A stretch of 64,000 nucleotides of DNA from Bacteroides sp. (GCA_017471925.1 JAFURM010000013.1:21887-85886), one strand, 5' to 3'; positions 19,324-30,203 are shown, counted from the first letter of the stretch. Translations and numbers: made by a program. Notes: generated by a model not told the origin, from the letters alone.

Positions 19324-20052
19324 TTAGTCGAACAGTTCCTTCAGAACTTCCAGCGAGTTCAGCACGGGGAATCCGGGCAGATGGAGGCGGTAGTAGTCGT
19401 TCAGCACCGACAGGCAGCGCGTCCGCTCCTGCCGACTCATGCGGAACAGGTGCATCGTGTCGTAGTTCATGCGCATCAGAGTGGTGAGCAGCGCCGCCTC
19501 CTGTGGATTGATATAGTGAGGATGGAGTGCAGGCCGTATGGAGACGAAGTGGGCATTCTGCAAGTCGAAGTAGTCTCCGTCATGGTAGTCTTCCAGGTTG
19601 GGGTATAATCCCAGGAAGCGCGAAAGACGCATCAGGAACACCAGATGGAAATTGGCAATCCCCCGTTCGCATTCGTCCAACCAGATGATGGAGTGCTTCA
19701 GGTAGGCAAAGAGCGGACGGTTTTCCGCCTCCTCGCGAATGGCCCGATAGAGAAACTCGGAGAGGAAGAGGGCGATGGAGGATTTGTAGGGATTGAATGG
19801 AAGTGAAGAAAAGGGGTAGGCGGACTTCACCTCCTTCACCTTATATATATTAGCGCTCGTGCGAAAATCGGCTTCCAATTCCAGTAGGGCCAATGGTTGG
19901 AAGAGGGAGCTTTTCACCAAAGCTTTGCGGCTGCGCGACACGGAAACCATAAACGATGCGCGTCCACACCATTCTGTGTAGACATCCACGATGAGGGAAG
20001 TGTCCCTGTACTTCAGTGTGCGGAGCACGATTCCTTGGGTCTTTTGTAGCAT
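19324..20052 (-). CDS. recO: DNA repair protein RecO
   Basis: A 242-residue protein. The start at 20052 ([19 protein letters not shown]) matches the RecO N-terminal OB-fold; the frame is open upstream but is not coding-like. RecO works with RecR (and RecF) to load RecA on SSB-coated gaps. The middle is helical ([17 protein letters not shown]) as in the family. The usual zinc-binding cysteines of some RecO proteins are not seen. Probably transcribed alone from TAGTTTTGC at 20115-20123. Confidence 0.9.
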   Translation of the reverse strand: MLQKTQGIVLRTLKYRDTSLIVDVYTEWCGRASFMVSVSRSRKALVKSSLFQPLALLELEADFRTSANIYKVKEVKSAYPFSSLPFNPYKSSIALFLSEFLYRAIREEAENRPLFAYLKHSIIWLDECERGIANFHLVFLMRLSRFLGLYPNLEDYHDGDYFDLQNAHFVSIRPALHPHYINPQEAALLTTLMRMNYDTMHLFRMSRQERTRCLSVLNDYYRLHLPGFPVLNSLEVLKELFD

Positions 20053-20114
20053 CTGGTGGTCGGCAGTTTCTGTTTGGTAAAGTGTAAATGGGGCGCATGG
20101 CCTCTCAATGCACG

Positions 20115-20123
20115 GCAAAACTA
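20115..20123 (-). promoter_or_regulatory. Probable recO promoter (-7 box)
   Basis: The minus strand reads TAGTTTTGC, 62 nt before the recO start. It fits TAnnTTTG; no clean -33 element. Confidence 0.45.
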
Positions 20124-20271
20124 CGAAAAAAGCACGAAATGTCAGCTGAACTTGTATGTAAGAAAAGAAAAAAGTGGGGGGAGTGCTTCTTTTGTCCTTT
20201 TGCAAAGTGTTGAAAATCAGCTTAAATCGCCCAATTTAAAATAACGCTGAAAATATTTTTTAGAAGAATGC

Positions 20272-20303
20272 TTTGCCAATTCAAAAATAGTTTCTACCTT
20301 TGC
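20272..20303 (+). promoter_or_regulatory. Promoter of tRNA-Glu and rpsT
   Basis: TTTG at 20272-20275, a 19-bp spacer, and TACCTTTGC at 20295-20303. A full consensus promoter 56 bp before the tRNA. Confidence 0.75.
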
Positions 20304-20359
20304 ATCCGCAAACGAAGGAAACGACGTTGGCGAAAGAGCGGAAACGCTTCACTACGGAT

Positions 20360-20431
20360 GGCCCGTTCGTCTATCGGTTAGGACGCAAGATTTTCATTCT
20401 TGAAAGGGGGGTTCGATTCCCCCACGGGCTA
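20360..20431 (+). tRNA. tRNA-Glu (anticodon UUC)
   Basis: A 72-nt cloverleaf can be drawn. The acceptor GGCCCGT pairs with ACGGGCT (first pair G-U), the D stem is GTCT/GGAC, the anticodon stem CAAGA/TCTTG holds the loop TTTTCAT with anticodon TTC, and the T arm GGGGG-TTCGATT-CCCCC is perfect. The discriminator is A and CA follows in the genome. It reads GAA/GAG (Glu). It sits 40 nt before rpsT, so one primary transcript is likely. Confidence 0.95.
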
Positions 20432-20471
20432 CAAATAAAAAGATAAACGAATTTTTAAAAGATTAGTCGAG

Positions 20472-20726
20472 ATGGCAAATCACAAATCATCACTGAAAAG
20501 AATCAGACAAGAAGAGAAGAGAAAACTTCACAACAGATATTATGGCAAGACCATGAGGAATGCTGTTCGTAAGCTCCGCGCCACTACAGACAAGGCTGAA
20601 GCTGCGGCTATGTACCCTGGCGTAACGAAGATGTTGGACAAGTTGGCCAAGACCAACGTTATCCACAAGAACAAGGCTAATAACTTGAAGTCCAAGTTGG
20701 CTTTGTACATCAACAAGTTGGGATAA
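20472..20726 (+). CDS. rpsT: 30S ribosomal protein S20
   Basis: An 84-residue, very basic protein with the S20 start [18 protein letters not shown] and the block [27 protein letters not shown]. It binds 16S rRNA in the small subunit. It follows tRNA-Glu from a shared promoter and is followed by a good terminator. Confidence 0.97.
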   Translation: MANHKSSLKRIRQEEKRKLHNRYYGKTMRNAVRKLRATTDKAEAAAMYPGVTKMLDKLAKTNVIHKNKANNLKSKLALYINKLG

Positions 20727-20770
20727 GTTTCCGCTGACTTACCATAAGTCATAGGAATTTGGTATAGAGA

Positions 20771-20803
20771 GGCTGAACCAAGACGGTTCGGCTTCTTTTT
20801 TTG
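20771..20803 (+). terminator. Rho-independent terminator after rpsT
   Basis: GGCTGAACC (20771-20779) pairs with GGTTCGGCT (20785-20793) with two G-U pairs, followed by TCTTTTTTTG. Confidence 0.85.
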
Positions 20804-20909
20804 TATATACTCACTTGGACGGGTGTGCCCCAAGGGAGTTAGTAGCGAAAAAAAAGTTCAAACGGAAATTTTCTTTCCCCTGTGGGGTGGTTATCTCAAA
20901 GAAATTCAC

Positions 20910-20918
20910 TACTTTTGC
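20910..20918 (+). promoter_or_regulatory. Probable gyrB promoter (-7 box)
   Basis: TACTTTTGC, 31 nt before the gyrB start, fits TAnnTTTG. The -33 region is not a good match. Confidence 0.5.
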
Positions 20919-20934
20919 TCTGTTATTACACTAA

Positions 20935-22923
<1,989 letters not shown>

Positions 22924-22967
22924 CATAACCATTTATTTAAAATCCTTAATCGCATCTTACAGCGAAG

Positions 22968-23004
22968 AAGCCCCGGCTCAGTATCCCTGATGCCGGGGCT
23001 TTTC
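22968..23004 (+). terminator. Rho-independent terminator after gyrB
   Basis: A 10-bp perfect stem, AAGCCCCGGC (22968-22977) with GCCGGGGCTT (22992-23001), followed by TTTC. Confidence 0.85.
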
Positions 23005-23066
23005 TGTGTAATGGTCGGGTAATGACGGAATAGAAGCAGAAGTCCCGACGGAAAAATCCCCAAACA

Positions 23067-23099
23067 TTTGCCATTTGCATGCGAATGGCGTACATTTGC
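23067..23099 (+). promoter_or_regulatory. Promoter of the methyltransferase-like gene
   Basis: TTTG (23067-23070), 20 bp, TACATTTGC (23091-23099). It gives a leader of about 20 nt to the ATG at 23127. Confidence 0.7.
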
Positions 23100-23126
23100 A
23101 TCCCAACGCTTGTAATAAAGAAAAAG

Positions 23127-23762
23127 ATGAACCGTCTATTGCTGACATTGAAACGTCCCTTCGTATGGCTCAGCCGCATCCGCTACCGTTGCGGATATGG
23201 TGTGCATTCTCCTTTTGCCTACGACCTGATTGTCCACGTCATTCATGAACGCCTGCCCTATTATGCCTATGGCTTCCTGCAGAAGGAGCAGGAATGGATG
23301 ACCCGGGAGCGTGGGGAAGCATGGGGGCGGAACGACTCGTTGAAACTGAAACGCTTGCTCTTCCGTCTGGTGAACCGCATGCAGCCCGACACCGTGCTTG
23401 ATGTCGGTGTGCCTTCGGCTGTCTCGCTTTACCTGCAAGCTGCCAAACGGCAGGCGGACTACACTGCGGCTACCGACCTTTCGGAACTCTTCCTGGAGAG
23501 TGGCGTAAGCGTTGACTTCCTTTACCTGCATGACTATCGCAACCCGCGCTTGATGGAAGAGGTCTTTGAGGTGTGCGTCCGGCGGAGTGCACCCCGTTCG
23601 CTCTTTGTCATTCAGGGCATAGGCTACAGTAGGGAAATGAAACGCCTGTGGCAGCAGATGAAACAGCATCCGCAGGCCGGCGTCACCTTTGACCTGTATG
23701 ATGCCGGACTCATCTTCTTCGACCGTAGCAAGCACAAGCAGGACTATATCGTCAACTTCTGA
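23127..23762 (+). CDS. Class I SAM-dependent methyltransferase-like protein
   Basis: A 211-residue protein started at MNRLLLTLKRPFVW (23127), just after its promoter; the ATG at 23079 would lie before the -7 box. The block DTVLDVGVPSAVSLYL resembles the SAM-binding motif I, with a proline-serine in place of the usual second glycine. The rest follows a Rossmann-like strand pattern. It may be an inactive or divergent methyltransferase of the kind common in Bacteroides. The next gene begins 46 nt later on the same strand. Confidence 0.6.
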   Translation: MNRLLLTLKRPFVWLSRIRYRCGYGVHSPFAYDLIVHVIHERLPYYAYGFLQKEQEWMTRERGEAWGRNDSLKLKRLLFRLVNRMQPDTVLDVGVPSAVSLYLQAAKRQADYTAATDLSELFLESGVSVDFLYLHDYRNPRLMEEVFEVCVRRSAPRSLFVIQGIGYSREMKRLWQQMKQHPQAGVTFDLYDAGLIFFDRSKHKQDYIVNF

Positions 23763-23807
23763 ATCTACCGAAACGTTAAACTCAAGAATCGCATAATCTG
23801 AAACATC

Positions 23808-24371
23808 ATGAAGAAAAGCCTTATCTATACCGGAACCGGAGACCAAGGAACCACCTCGTTAGTGGGCGGTACGCGCGTCTCCAAGACAGACATACGCATA
23901 GAATCCTATGGCACTGTGGATGAGCTGAATGCCCAATTGGGCCTGCTTGCCACCTATTTACGGAACGATGCCGACCGCGACTTCCTGTTGCAGGTGCAGC
24001 ACACCCTCTTTTCCGTGGGAGGCTATCTGGCCACCGACCGCAGTCATACCCCTCTGCATGCCAACAGCATCATTACGTCCGGACAAGTGGAAGAACTGGA
24101 GCGTGAGATAGATCGTATAGACGGACTGCTGCCCCAGCAAAGAGCCTTTATACTTCCCGGAGGGGGGCGCGGTGCCGCTGTGTGTCATGTGTGTCGCACG
24201 GTTTGCCGGCGTGCCGAGCGTTGCATATTGGCCTTGGGCGAGCAGACAGAGATAGCCCCTGAACTATTGGCCTATATCAACCGTTTATCCGATTATCTCT
24301 TCGTTTTGTCGCGCAAGATGAATCAAGATGAAGAAAAAGAAGAAATAATTTGGAATAATCGTTGTAAGTGA
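23808..24371 (+). CDS. PduO-type cob(I)alamin adenosyltransferase
   Basis: A 187-residue protein that moves adenosyl from ATP to cob(I)alamin to make coenzyme B12. The ATP-binding N-terminus [20 protein letters not shown] and the block [15 protein letters not shown] are typical of PduO; the [10 protein letters not shown] and [17 protein letters not shown] helices complete the active site. It probably shares the transcript of the methyltransferase-like gene. Confidence 0.93.
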   Translation: MKKSLIYTGTGDQGTTSLVGGTRVSKTDIRIESYGTVDELNAQLGLLATYLRNDADRDFLLQVQHTLFSVGGYLATDRSHTPLHANSIITSGQVEELEREIDRIDGLLPQQRAFILPGGGRGAAVCHVCRTVCRRAERCILALGEQTEIAPELLAYINRLSDYLFVLSRKMNQDEEKEEIIWNNRCK

Positions 24372-24383
24372 AATAATTTGTTA

Positions 24384-24392
24384 TACATTTGC
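24384..24392 (+). promoter_or_regulatory. Probable promoter of the DUF2795 gene (-7 box)
   Basis: TACATTTGC, with GTTG 19 bp upstream as a near-consensus -33 element. It lies 49 nt before the start codon. Confidence 0.55.
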
Positions 24393-24441
24393 CGAAAATT
24401 TCTAAAGGACTTAATACTTACATTTTAATACTGACGAGAAT

Positions 24442-24663
24442 ATGTATTGGACACTGGAATTGGCTTCCAAGTTGGAAGATGCTCCTTGGCCGGCAACCAA
24501 GGATGAGTTGATTGATTATGCCATGCGCTCGGGTGCTCCACTTGAAGTCATTGAGAACTTGCAGGAGATGGAGGACGAAGGCGAGATTTATGAAAGCATT
24601 GAAGATATCTGGCCCGACTACCCCAGCAAGGACGACTTCTTTTTCGACGAAGAGGAATATTGA
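24442..24663 (+). CDS. DUF2795 family small acidic protein
   Basis: A 73-residue acidic protein. The N-terminal 55 residues (LASKLEDAPWPATKDELIDYA, then PLEVIENLQEMED) match the DUF2795 family, whose function is unknown. The tail ends in an acidic DDFFFDEEEY. It has its own promoter and is followed by a strong terminator, so it is a single-gene unit. Confidence 0.85.
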   Translation: MYWTLELASKLEDAPWPATKDELIDYAMRSGAPLEVIENLQEMEDEGEIYESIEDIWPDYPSKDDFFFDEEEY

Positions 24664-24700
24664 GCGTCTTTTTCAGGAGAAGAGCCAATCAATAGAAAAG

Positions 24701-24735
24701 GTGGGTGGACAGACTGTCCATCCACTCTTTTTATA
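24701..24735 (+). terminator. Rho-independent terminator after the DUF2795 gene
   Basis: GTGGGTGGACA (24701-24711) pairs with TGTCCATCCAC (24715-24725), one G-U pair, followed by TCTTTTTAT. Confidence 0.88.
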
Positions 24736-24805
24736 TAGGGGTGAGGCATGCCGAAAGTAAAGAGGATATGCATGACACGCTAACGCCGCTTTGGTATCAA
24801 CCCGT

Positions 24806-27016
24806 TCATTTGAACCTCTTGATACGCAGGCTGTTGGTCACCACGCTGACGCTGCTGAAGGCCATGGCTGCGCCGGCTATCATGGGGTTCAGCAGGAAAC
24901 CGTTCAGGGGATAGAGCAGTCCGGCGGCAACGGGTATGCCGATGAGGTTGTAGATAAAGGCCCAGAAGAGGTTCTGACGGATGGTGCGCACGGTGAGGCG
25001 TGAGAGGCGCAGGGCTTCGGCTATCTTGTTCAGGTCGGAGGAGATGATGGTCATCTGGGCCACGTCCATAGCGATGTCGCAGCCGCTCCCCATGGCGATG
25101 CTGAGGTCGGCCCGTGCCAGGGCGGCACTGTCGTTGATGCCGTCACCTACCATCGCCACCTTATGTCCTTTCCCCTGCAGCCAGGCGATGTAGCCAGCCT
25201 TTTCATCGGGCATCATCCGGGCCTCGTAATGGCTGATGCCGGCCAGTCGGGCCGTGTGGGCCGCACTCTCCGGACTGTCACCTGTCAGCATGATGACCGT
25301 TATCCCTTCCTGTCTTAACCGTTCCACGGCCTGTGCGCTGCCTGCCTTCAGCCTGTCGCTGATGCCTGCCACGGCGAGTGCCCTTGTGCGGTCGGCAAAG
25401 TAGATGATGCTCTTGCCCTCTGCCGCCATTTCCTCCGCTTCCTGCTTCAGGTCCGGGGCGATGGTGACACCCTGTGCTGCCAGTAGCGGTTCGTTGCCGG
25501 CATAGTAGAGCGTGCCGTCTATGCACCCCTTGATGCCCCGGCCCGTCAGGCTCTCTATCTCTTTGGCCTCCACCTCCTTGCATGTTGCCAAGTGGCGACA
25601 GATGGCTTCGGCCAGCGGGTGTTCGGAATGTTTCTCCAGCGTATAGAACAGGTCGGGAGAGGGCGTGGCCGAGGCCGTCCACACCAGTCGCTCCACGACG
25701 GGATGCCCTTCGGTCAGTGTGCCGGTCTTGTCCACCACTATGGTATCCACCTGTCGGGCCACTTCGATGCTCTCCGCATCCTTTATCAGTATTCCCTTTT
25801 CGGCCCCTTTGCCGATGCCCACCATGATGGCGGTAGGCGTGGCCAGTCCCAGGGCACACGGGCAGGCGATGATGAGCACCGTGACTAACGCCAGCAGGCC
25901 GTGGGTGAGTCCGTTGGCATCGTCTAACCATAGCCACAGGCCGAATGAGAGCAGGGCAATGCCCATGATGGTCGGAACGAATATGGCCGCAATCCTGTCC
26001 ACCAGCTGTTGTACGGGTGCCTTGCTGCCTTGTGCCTCCTGCACCAGGCGTATGATGTGGTCCAGGCGTGTCTCGCCGCTCACCTGCTCGGCCCGTAGGC
26101 GGAAACTTCCCCGCTGGTTGATGGTGCCGGCATAGACTCTGCTGCCAGGTCCCTTCGCCACGGCCACCGGCTCGCCGCTCATCATGCTCTCGTCCACATA
26201 GCTGCTGCCTTGGGTGACGATGCCGTCCACGGCTATCCGCTCGCCCGGCCTGATGAGGAGCAGGTCGCCTCGCCGCAAAGCCTTGATCTCCCTTACCGCC
26301 TCGTCGCCCGAGGACAACAGCACGGTGACGCTGCGGGGCTGCAGTCCCATCAGTCGCTTGATGGCCGTGGTGGTGGCCCCCTTGGCACGCGCCTCTAACA
26401 GACGTCCCAACAGGATGAAGGCAATGATGACGCTCGATGCCTCAAAGTAAACGTGGGGCGTGATGCCGCGTGACAGCCAGAACTCCGGCCACAACAGGTT
26501 GAAGAGGCTGAAGAGATAGGCGATGCCCGTACTGCAGGCCACGAGGGTGTCCATGTTGGCCCCGCCATGCTTCAACTGCCGCCATGCGTTGATGAAGAAC
26601 CCGCGTCCCAGCCAGAAGACCACTGGTGTAGCCAGGAGGCACATCGCCCCATTGGCCCAGGGCCGGTGCATGAAGCCCATGCCGATGACGGCTACGGGCA
26701 GGGCGAGGAGAATGGCCCACACGGTGCGGAAGCGCAGGTCGCGGAACGCTTGCCGCTGCTGCTCCTCGGCTGTGTCTGCCGCTGTCTCTGTCGCTTCGGG
26801 CGAAGCGATGATAAGTCCGAAACCTATCTTCTGCAACGCCTCCTGCAGGGCTTCGGGCGTGCAGACTGTGTCGTCATACTCCACGGTGGCGGTGGCTGCG
26901 GCCAGGTTTACGGCTGCGTGCAGTACGCCTGCCTGCCGCGTCAGCGTCTTCTCCACCCGTGCGGAACAGGCCGCACAGCTCATCCCCGTTACGGGAAAGG
27001 TCTCCTGTCTGCTCAT
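24806..27016 (-). CDS. copA: Copper-exporting P1B-type ATPase
   Basis: A 736-residue heavy-metal ATPase of the inner membrane. One N-terminal HMA domain carries GMSCAAC (Cys14 and Cys17). The transmembrane metal site is CPC (about residue 385, IIACPCALGLATP), which points to Cu(I). The phosphorylation site DKTGTLTEG is near residue 430, the HP motif is SEHPLAEA, and the hinge is MVGDGINDSAAL. Eight membrane helices can be placed. It ends 143 nt beyond the DUF2795 gene in convergent orientation. Its start is 18 nt after the birA stop, so the two are probably one unit. Confidence 0.93.
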   Translation of the reverse strand: MSRQETFPVTGMSCAACSARVEKTLTRQAGVLHAAVNLAAATATVEYDDTVCTPEALQEALQKIGFGLIIASPEATETAADTAEEQQRQAFRDLRFRTVWAILLALPVAVIGMGFMHRPWANGAMCLLATPVVFWLGRGFFINAWRQLKHGGANMDTLVACSTGIAYLFSLFNLLWPEFWLSRGITPHVYFEASSVIIAFILLGRLLEARAKGATTTAIKRLMGLQPRSVTVLLSSGDEAVREIKALRRGDLLLIRPGERIAVDGIVTQGSSYVDESMMSGEPVAVAKGPGSRVYAGTINQRGSFRLRAEQVSGETRLDHIIRLVQEAQGSKAPVQQLVDRIAAIFVPTIMGIALLSFGLWLWLDDANGLTHGLLALVTVLIIACPCALGLATPTAIMVGIGKGAEKGILIKDAESIEVARQVDTIVVDKTGTLTEGHPVVERLVWTASATPSPDLFYTLEKHSEHPLAEAICRHLATCKEVEAKEIESLTGRGIKGCIDGTLYYAGNEPLLAAQGVTIAPDLKQEAEEMAAEGKSIIYFADRTRALAVAGISDRLKAGSAQAVERLRQEGITVIMLTGDSPESAAHTARLAGISHYEARMMPDEKAGYIAWLQGKGHKVAMVGDGINDSAALARADLSIAMGSGCDIAMDVAQMTIISSDLNKIAEALRLSRLTVRTIRQNLFWAFIYNLIGIPVAAGLLYPLNGFLLNPMIAGAAMAFSSVSVVTNSLRIKRFK

Positions 27017-27034
27017 GATTGTCGGTGTGAAAGG

Positions 27035-27799
27035 TTACAGTACATATTGCACCTCCTTGAAGAGGTATTCCCGTTCCCGTCCGTTCTCGTCTTCCAGTAC
27101 GAAGCGTCCGTCCGGCTCCACCCGCAGCAGTCGTGCCTGGAACAGGCCGTCGGCATCCCGGTAGGTGTGGTAGCCCCGTCTGCGGAAGAGGGAGCGGGCA
27201 TAGCGTGCATTGATGTCGGTCTCAAAGCTTGCCGGCTCCTCCAGGCGCAGGGCGTTGTAGTAGACGGCCATGCGTTCCATGATGCCGGCCAGTATCTGCT
27301 TGCGGTCGTGCTCCCGTCCGGTAATCAGCCTCAGGGAGGTGGGGTTGGGCGCATTGCTCACGAAGCGTTCCTGATTGATGTTCAGCCCTATACCCACAAT
27401 GCTGCGTGCCAGGCAGCCTTGGCTCAGGTCGTTCTCTATCAGGATGCCGCATATCTTCTTCTCCTGCCAGTAGATGTCGTTGGGCCACTTGATGCTCACG
27501 TCGGCGATGTGCTGCTCCAGTTCTTCCTTGATGGCGAGCGAGACGATTTGTGAGAGGATGAACTGTCGGCGTGCGGGCAGGAAACGCGGATAGCACACGA
27601 AGCTGAAGAGCAGGTTCTTGCCCGCCTCGGCTTCCCATGAGTTGCCGCGTTGCCCCTTGCCGGCCGTCTGGTGGTCGGCTACGACGGTGGTCAGTTCGGT
27701 CACTTCGCTCTTCAGGTCGTGACACAGTGAGAGCAGGAAGCGGTTGGTACTGTCGGTCTCGTTGATTTCGATGATGGGGGGTAGGGATGAGGGTATCAT
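27035..27799 (-). CDS. birA: Biotin--[acetyl-CoA-carboxylase] ligase
   Basis: A 254-residue biotin protein ligase that makes biotinyl-AMP and attaches biotin to carrier domains. Motifs: ETDSTNRFL, DHQTAGKGQRGNSW (the biotinyl-AMP loop), IKWPNDIYW and GILIE. There is no N-terminal helix-turn-helix, so it does not act as a repressor. The yraN gene precedes it by 24 nt on the same strand. Confidence 0.92.
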   Translation of the reverse strand: MIPSSLPPIIEINETDSTNRFLLSLCHDLKSEVTELTTVVADHQTAGKGQRGNSWEAEAGKNLLFSFVCYPRFLPARRQFILSQIVSLAIKEELEQHIADVSIKWPNDIYWQEKKICGILIENDLSQGCLARSIVGIGLNINQERFVSNAPNPTSLRLITGREHDRKQILAGIMERMAVYYNALRLEEPASFETDINARYARSLFRRRGYHTYRDADGLFQARLLRVEPDGRFVLEDENGREREYLFKEVQYVL

Positions 27800-27823
27800 A
27801 AGCGATGGATAGGGGGAATGGAG

Positions 27824-28189
27824 TTAAAACATCGGGGGATAGAAGGCGTCGCGGATATGTTCCAGGTGCAGGTGGTCCGCAGAGCCGGTGGCCGTGATGA
27901 TGTCGAACCTCACGGGGGCGTCAATGGCATGCTGCTTGATGTAGGCATCGGCCGCCCTGACGATGCGTCTTATTTTCAGAGCGTTCACCGCCTCTTCAGG
28001 TTCCTGGTATTCGGTAGTGGTGCGGGTCTTCACCTCTACGATGACCAGCTCGCCCTCCTTGGCGGCCACGATGTCTATCTCTAAGTGTCCCTTCCGCCAG
28101 TTGCGCTCGCGGATGAGGTAGCCGTTACGTTCCAGGTAGGCAACGGCGGCATCTTCGCCTTTTTGCCCTAATGTATGCTGTTCTGCCAT
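27824..28189 (-). CDS. YraN family (UPF0102) endonuclease-like protein
   Basis: A 121-residue protein started at 28189 (MAEQHTLGQKGEDAAVAYLERNG). The core GHLEIDIVAAKEGELVIVEVKTR carries the D-x(n)-E-x-K arrangement of the PD-(D/E)XK nuclease fold. The family's role is unclear, with suggestions of DNA processing or Holliday-junction work. It is first in a run with birA and copA. Confidence 0.88.
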   Translation of the reverse strand: MAEQHTLGQKGEDAAVAYLERNGYLIRERNWRKGHLEIDIVAAKEGELVIVEVKTRTTTEYQEPEEAVNALKIRRIVRAADAYIKQHAIDAPVRFDIITATGSADHLHLEHIRDAFYPPMF

Positions 28190-28229
28190 CTTTTTTCTTA
28201 CTTTGAGGACAAAAATACGCTTTTTCTGC

Positions 28230-28260
28230 TTTGAAATTACAGAAGTAAGACTAAATTTGC
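28230..28260 (+). promoter_or_regulatory. Probable promoter of the small basic gene
   Basis: TTTG (28230-28233), an 18-bp spacer (1 bp short of the usual 19-21) and TAAATTTGC (28252-28260), just 7 nt before the ATG at 28268. Confidence 0.5.
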
Positions 28261-28267
28261 AGAAAAT

Positions 28268-28501
28268 ATGAGAAAGCGAGATAAGGCGTGTGCCAAGACA
28301 CCACACGAAGAACCCCGACGCCGTCAGCGCATGGTGTGCCTGATGAGCGATGACGAGCAGCGTATCGTAGACCGTTATCTGGAGAAATACAAGATAACGA
28401 ACAAGTCACGCTGGTTAAGAGAAACTGTGTTGATGTTCATCCATCGCAACATGGAAGAGGACTATCCCACGCTCTTCGGCGAACACGACATGCGCCGCTG
28501 A
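28268..28501 (+). CDS. Small basic protein, possible ribbon-helix-helix DNA-binding protein
   Basis: A 77-residue protein with a very basic start (MRKRDKACAKTPHEEPRRRQ), then a short strand RMVCLMSDDEQ and two helices (VDRYLEKYKITNKSRWLRETV and LMFIHRNMEE). This strand-helix-helix pattern with NKSRWLRE suggests a MetJ/Arc-type fold, as in small mobilisation or antitoxin regulators, but I do not recognise a family. No toxin or relaxase is next to it. The leader is only about 7 nt if the promoter is right. Confidence 0.6.
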   Translation: MRKRDKACAKTPHEEPRRRQRMVCLMSDDEQRIVDRYLEKYKITNKSRWLRETVLMFIHRNMEEDYPTLFGEHDMRR

Positions 28502-28563
28502 CCCGTCGCTGTGCGCTTCGCCCTTATCCGACAATGATTCCGCTTCTTCAAACGACGATTCCC

Positions 28564-28995
28564 ATGACCGACAACGACTACATGAAGCAGGCACTCGCCG
28601 AGGCACGCAAGGCTGCCGAGCGGGGCGAGGTGCCCGTAGGTGCAGTGGTGGTGTGCCGCGACCGCATCATTGCCCGTGCCCATAACCTGACCGAGACGCT
28701 GACCGACGTGACGGCCCATGCCGAGATGCAGGCCATCACCTCGGCCGCATCCATGCTGGGCGGCAAGTACTTGAACGAGTGTACCCTCTATGTAACCGTG
28801 GAGCCGTGCGTGATGTGTGCCGGTGCCATAGCCTGGGCACAGATGGGGCGGCTGGTCTTTGGGGCCGATGACGAGAAGCGCGGCTATCAGCGCTACGCCC
28901 CGCAGGCACTCCATCCCAAGACCGTCGTGGTGCGTGGAGTCCTGGCCGACGAATGTGCCCGCCTGATGAAGGAGTTCTTTGCGGCCAAGCGTTAG
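28564..28995 (+). CDS. tadA: tRNA-specific adenosine deaminase
   Basis: A 143-residue zinc deaminase that turns adenosine-34 into inosine in tRNA-Arg(ACG). The zinc site is HAEMQAI (His and catalytic Glu) and EPCVMCAGA (two Cys). The start MTDNDYMKQALAEA at 28564 fits the family better than the upstream ATG at 28534. It follows the small basic gene by 62 nt on the same strand. Confidence 0.93.
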   Translation: MTDNDYMKQALAEARKAAERGEVPVGAVVVCRDRIIARAHNLTETLTDVTAHAEMQAITSAASMLGGKYLNECTLYVTVEPCVMCAGAIAWAQMGRLVFGADDEKRGYQRYAPQALHPKTVVVRGVLADECARLMKEFFAAKR

Positions 28996-29072
28996 GACGC
29001 GTTGGGCTTCGCGCCTATAGGGCGTGGGTTGTTATATATATAAGGTGTAGGGCTTCGCGTCTATAACGCGTT
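28990..29072. repeat. Two near-identical GGGCTTCGCG(C/T)CTATA units
   Basis: The gap between tadA and the convergent transglutaminase-like gene has GTTGGGCTTCGCGCCTATAG and TAGGGCTTCGCGTCTATAAC about 40 bp apart, separated by a TATATATATAAG run. They resemble the CTATACG repeats at 6751-6852, which are also followed by TATATATATAAG. Confidence 0.45.
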
Positions 29073-29080
29073 TCGGCAGG

Positions 29081-30190
29081 CTACTTGTAGAACAGCGCCC
29101 CGCGCCTGTTGGCAGGCGTGGCATAGTAACGGTCCAGGAACTCCTTCTGCCTTTCGATTTTCTCCATGCTCTTGGTCTGATGCCCGGCCAGCTGCCGGCA
29201 CATCTCCCTGATGTCCTCGCGTGTGGCTTCCCGAGCCATCTCCAGTTTCTCCATGCAGCTCTTCATGCACTGCTCGGCCTGTGCCACCATCCGGCGGGTC
29301 TCCTCTTCACTCTTCTCGGGCTTGAACTGCCGGTTGCGGTAGTCCACGAAAGCATTCAGCAGGTCGATGCCCCGATTGAACTCCTCCTGCGCCTGCATGA
29401 AGAGACGCACCCGTGCATTGTCGTCCATGATGGCATTGGCCTCTTCCAAACGCTCCAGCTCATTGGTCACCAACTCGTTGGGAATACCGTTCCGGCACAT
29501 GCGCTCATAGGCGGCCCGGAGCCTCTCGTCCAGGGGCAGCCGGGCGTGGTGCAGGGTGGTGGTGCGTATGGCTTCGGCTATGGCGGCGGTAGGCGGGGTG
29601 ACCTCCACCCGTTGTCCGTCAAAGGCTTCATAGGTGACCGGCCGTTGCAGGCATTGCCACAAGGGGTCGAAAGGCATGTAGTCCTTTATCCATGCCTCGG
29701 GTGTCTGTCGGTAGTGTTTCCGCTGGGGCAGGCGGGTGAATACCCCGTTCTGCACGTGGCCGGCATCCAGCATGGGGTCGTAGAAGTAGATGCCCTCGGC
29801 CAGCCACACACACCAGTCGTGCTTGAGGGTGCGCCCGGCATTGCGGGCATATCCCTGGATGTGGAAGACGCCGGAGACTCCGGCCTTCTCGGCCAGCAGT
29901 TTGAAGAGCAGGGCGAAGCCGCTGTTGCGTCCTTGCCGTTCATAGAAGACGCCTTCGGCCAGCAGGTGCTCCTCGCCGTAGCGGATGAAGGTGTCTTCAT
30001 TCGTGCTGGTGTCATAGGCAATGTGGCGGGTCATCCAGTCATAGATGGCTCCCAAACGGTCATCCGGTCGCTCATACTGCTGCCTGATGCGCGTGGCCAG
30101 TTCCTCCAACGTCTCGTCCGTGGCCGGCTGTTGCGCGGCCGATGGCAGGAAGAATAGGACAGACAGTATCAGGACATACAGACGCTTCAT
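29081..30190 (-). CDS. Secreted transglutaminase-like protein lacking the catalytic cysteine
   Basis: A 369-residue protein started at 30190, with a signal peptide MKRLYVLILSVLFFLPSAAQ. Residues of about 90-180 match the transglutaminase-like core: RQGRNSGFALLFKLLAEKAGV, then GYARNAGRTLKHDWCVWL and IYFYDPML. The usual GxCxGYA block reads GRNSGFA, so the nucleophilic cysteine seems replaced by asparagine, while the His (KHDW) and Asp (YDP) remain. It is therefore probably a binding protein rather than an enzyme. The C-terminal half is helical, with a coiled-coil-like stretch. It follows the DUF4834 gene by 13 nt. Confidence 0.75.
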   Translation of the reverse strand: MKRLYVLILSVLFFLPSAAQQPATDETLEELATRIRQQYERPDDRLGAIYDWMTRHIAYDTSTNEDTFIRYGEEHLLAEGVFYERQGRNSGFALLFKLLAEKAGVSGVFHIQGYARNAGRTLKHDWCVWLAEGIYFYDPMLDAGHVQNGVFTRLPQRKHYRQTPEAWIKDYMPFDPLWQCLQRPVTYEAFDGQRVEVTPPTAAIAEAIRTTTLHHARLPLDERLRAAYERMCRNGIPNELVTNELERLEEANAIMDDNARVRLFMQAQEEFNRGIDLLNAFVDYRNRQFKPEKSEEETRRMVAQAEQCMKSCMEKLEMAREATREDIREMCRQLAGHQTKSMEKIERQKEFLDRYYATPANRRGALFYK

Positions 30191-30203
30191 GCTTTGCTCC
30201 TCC

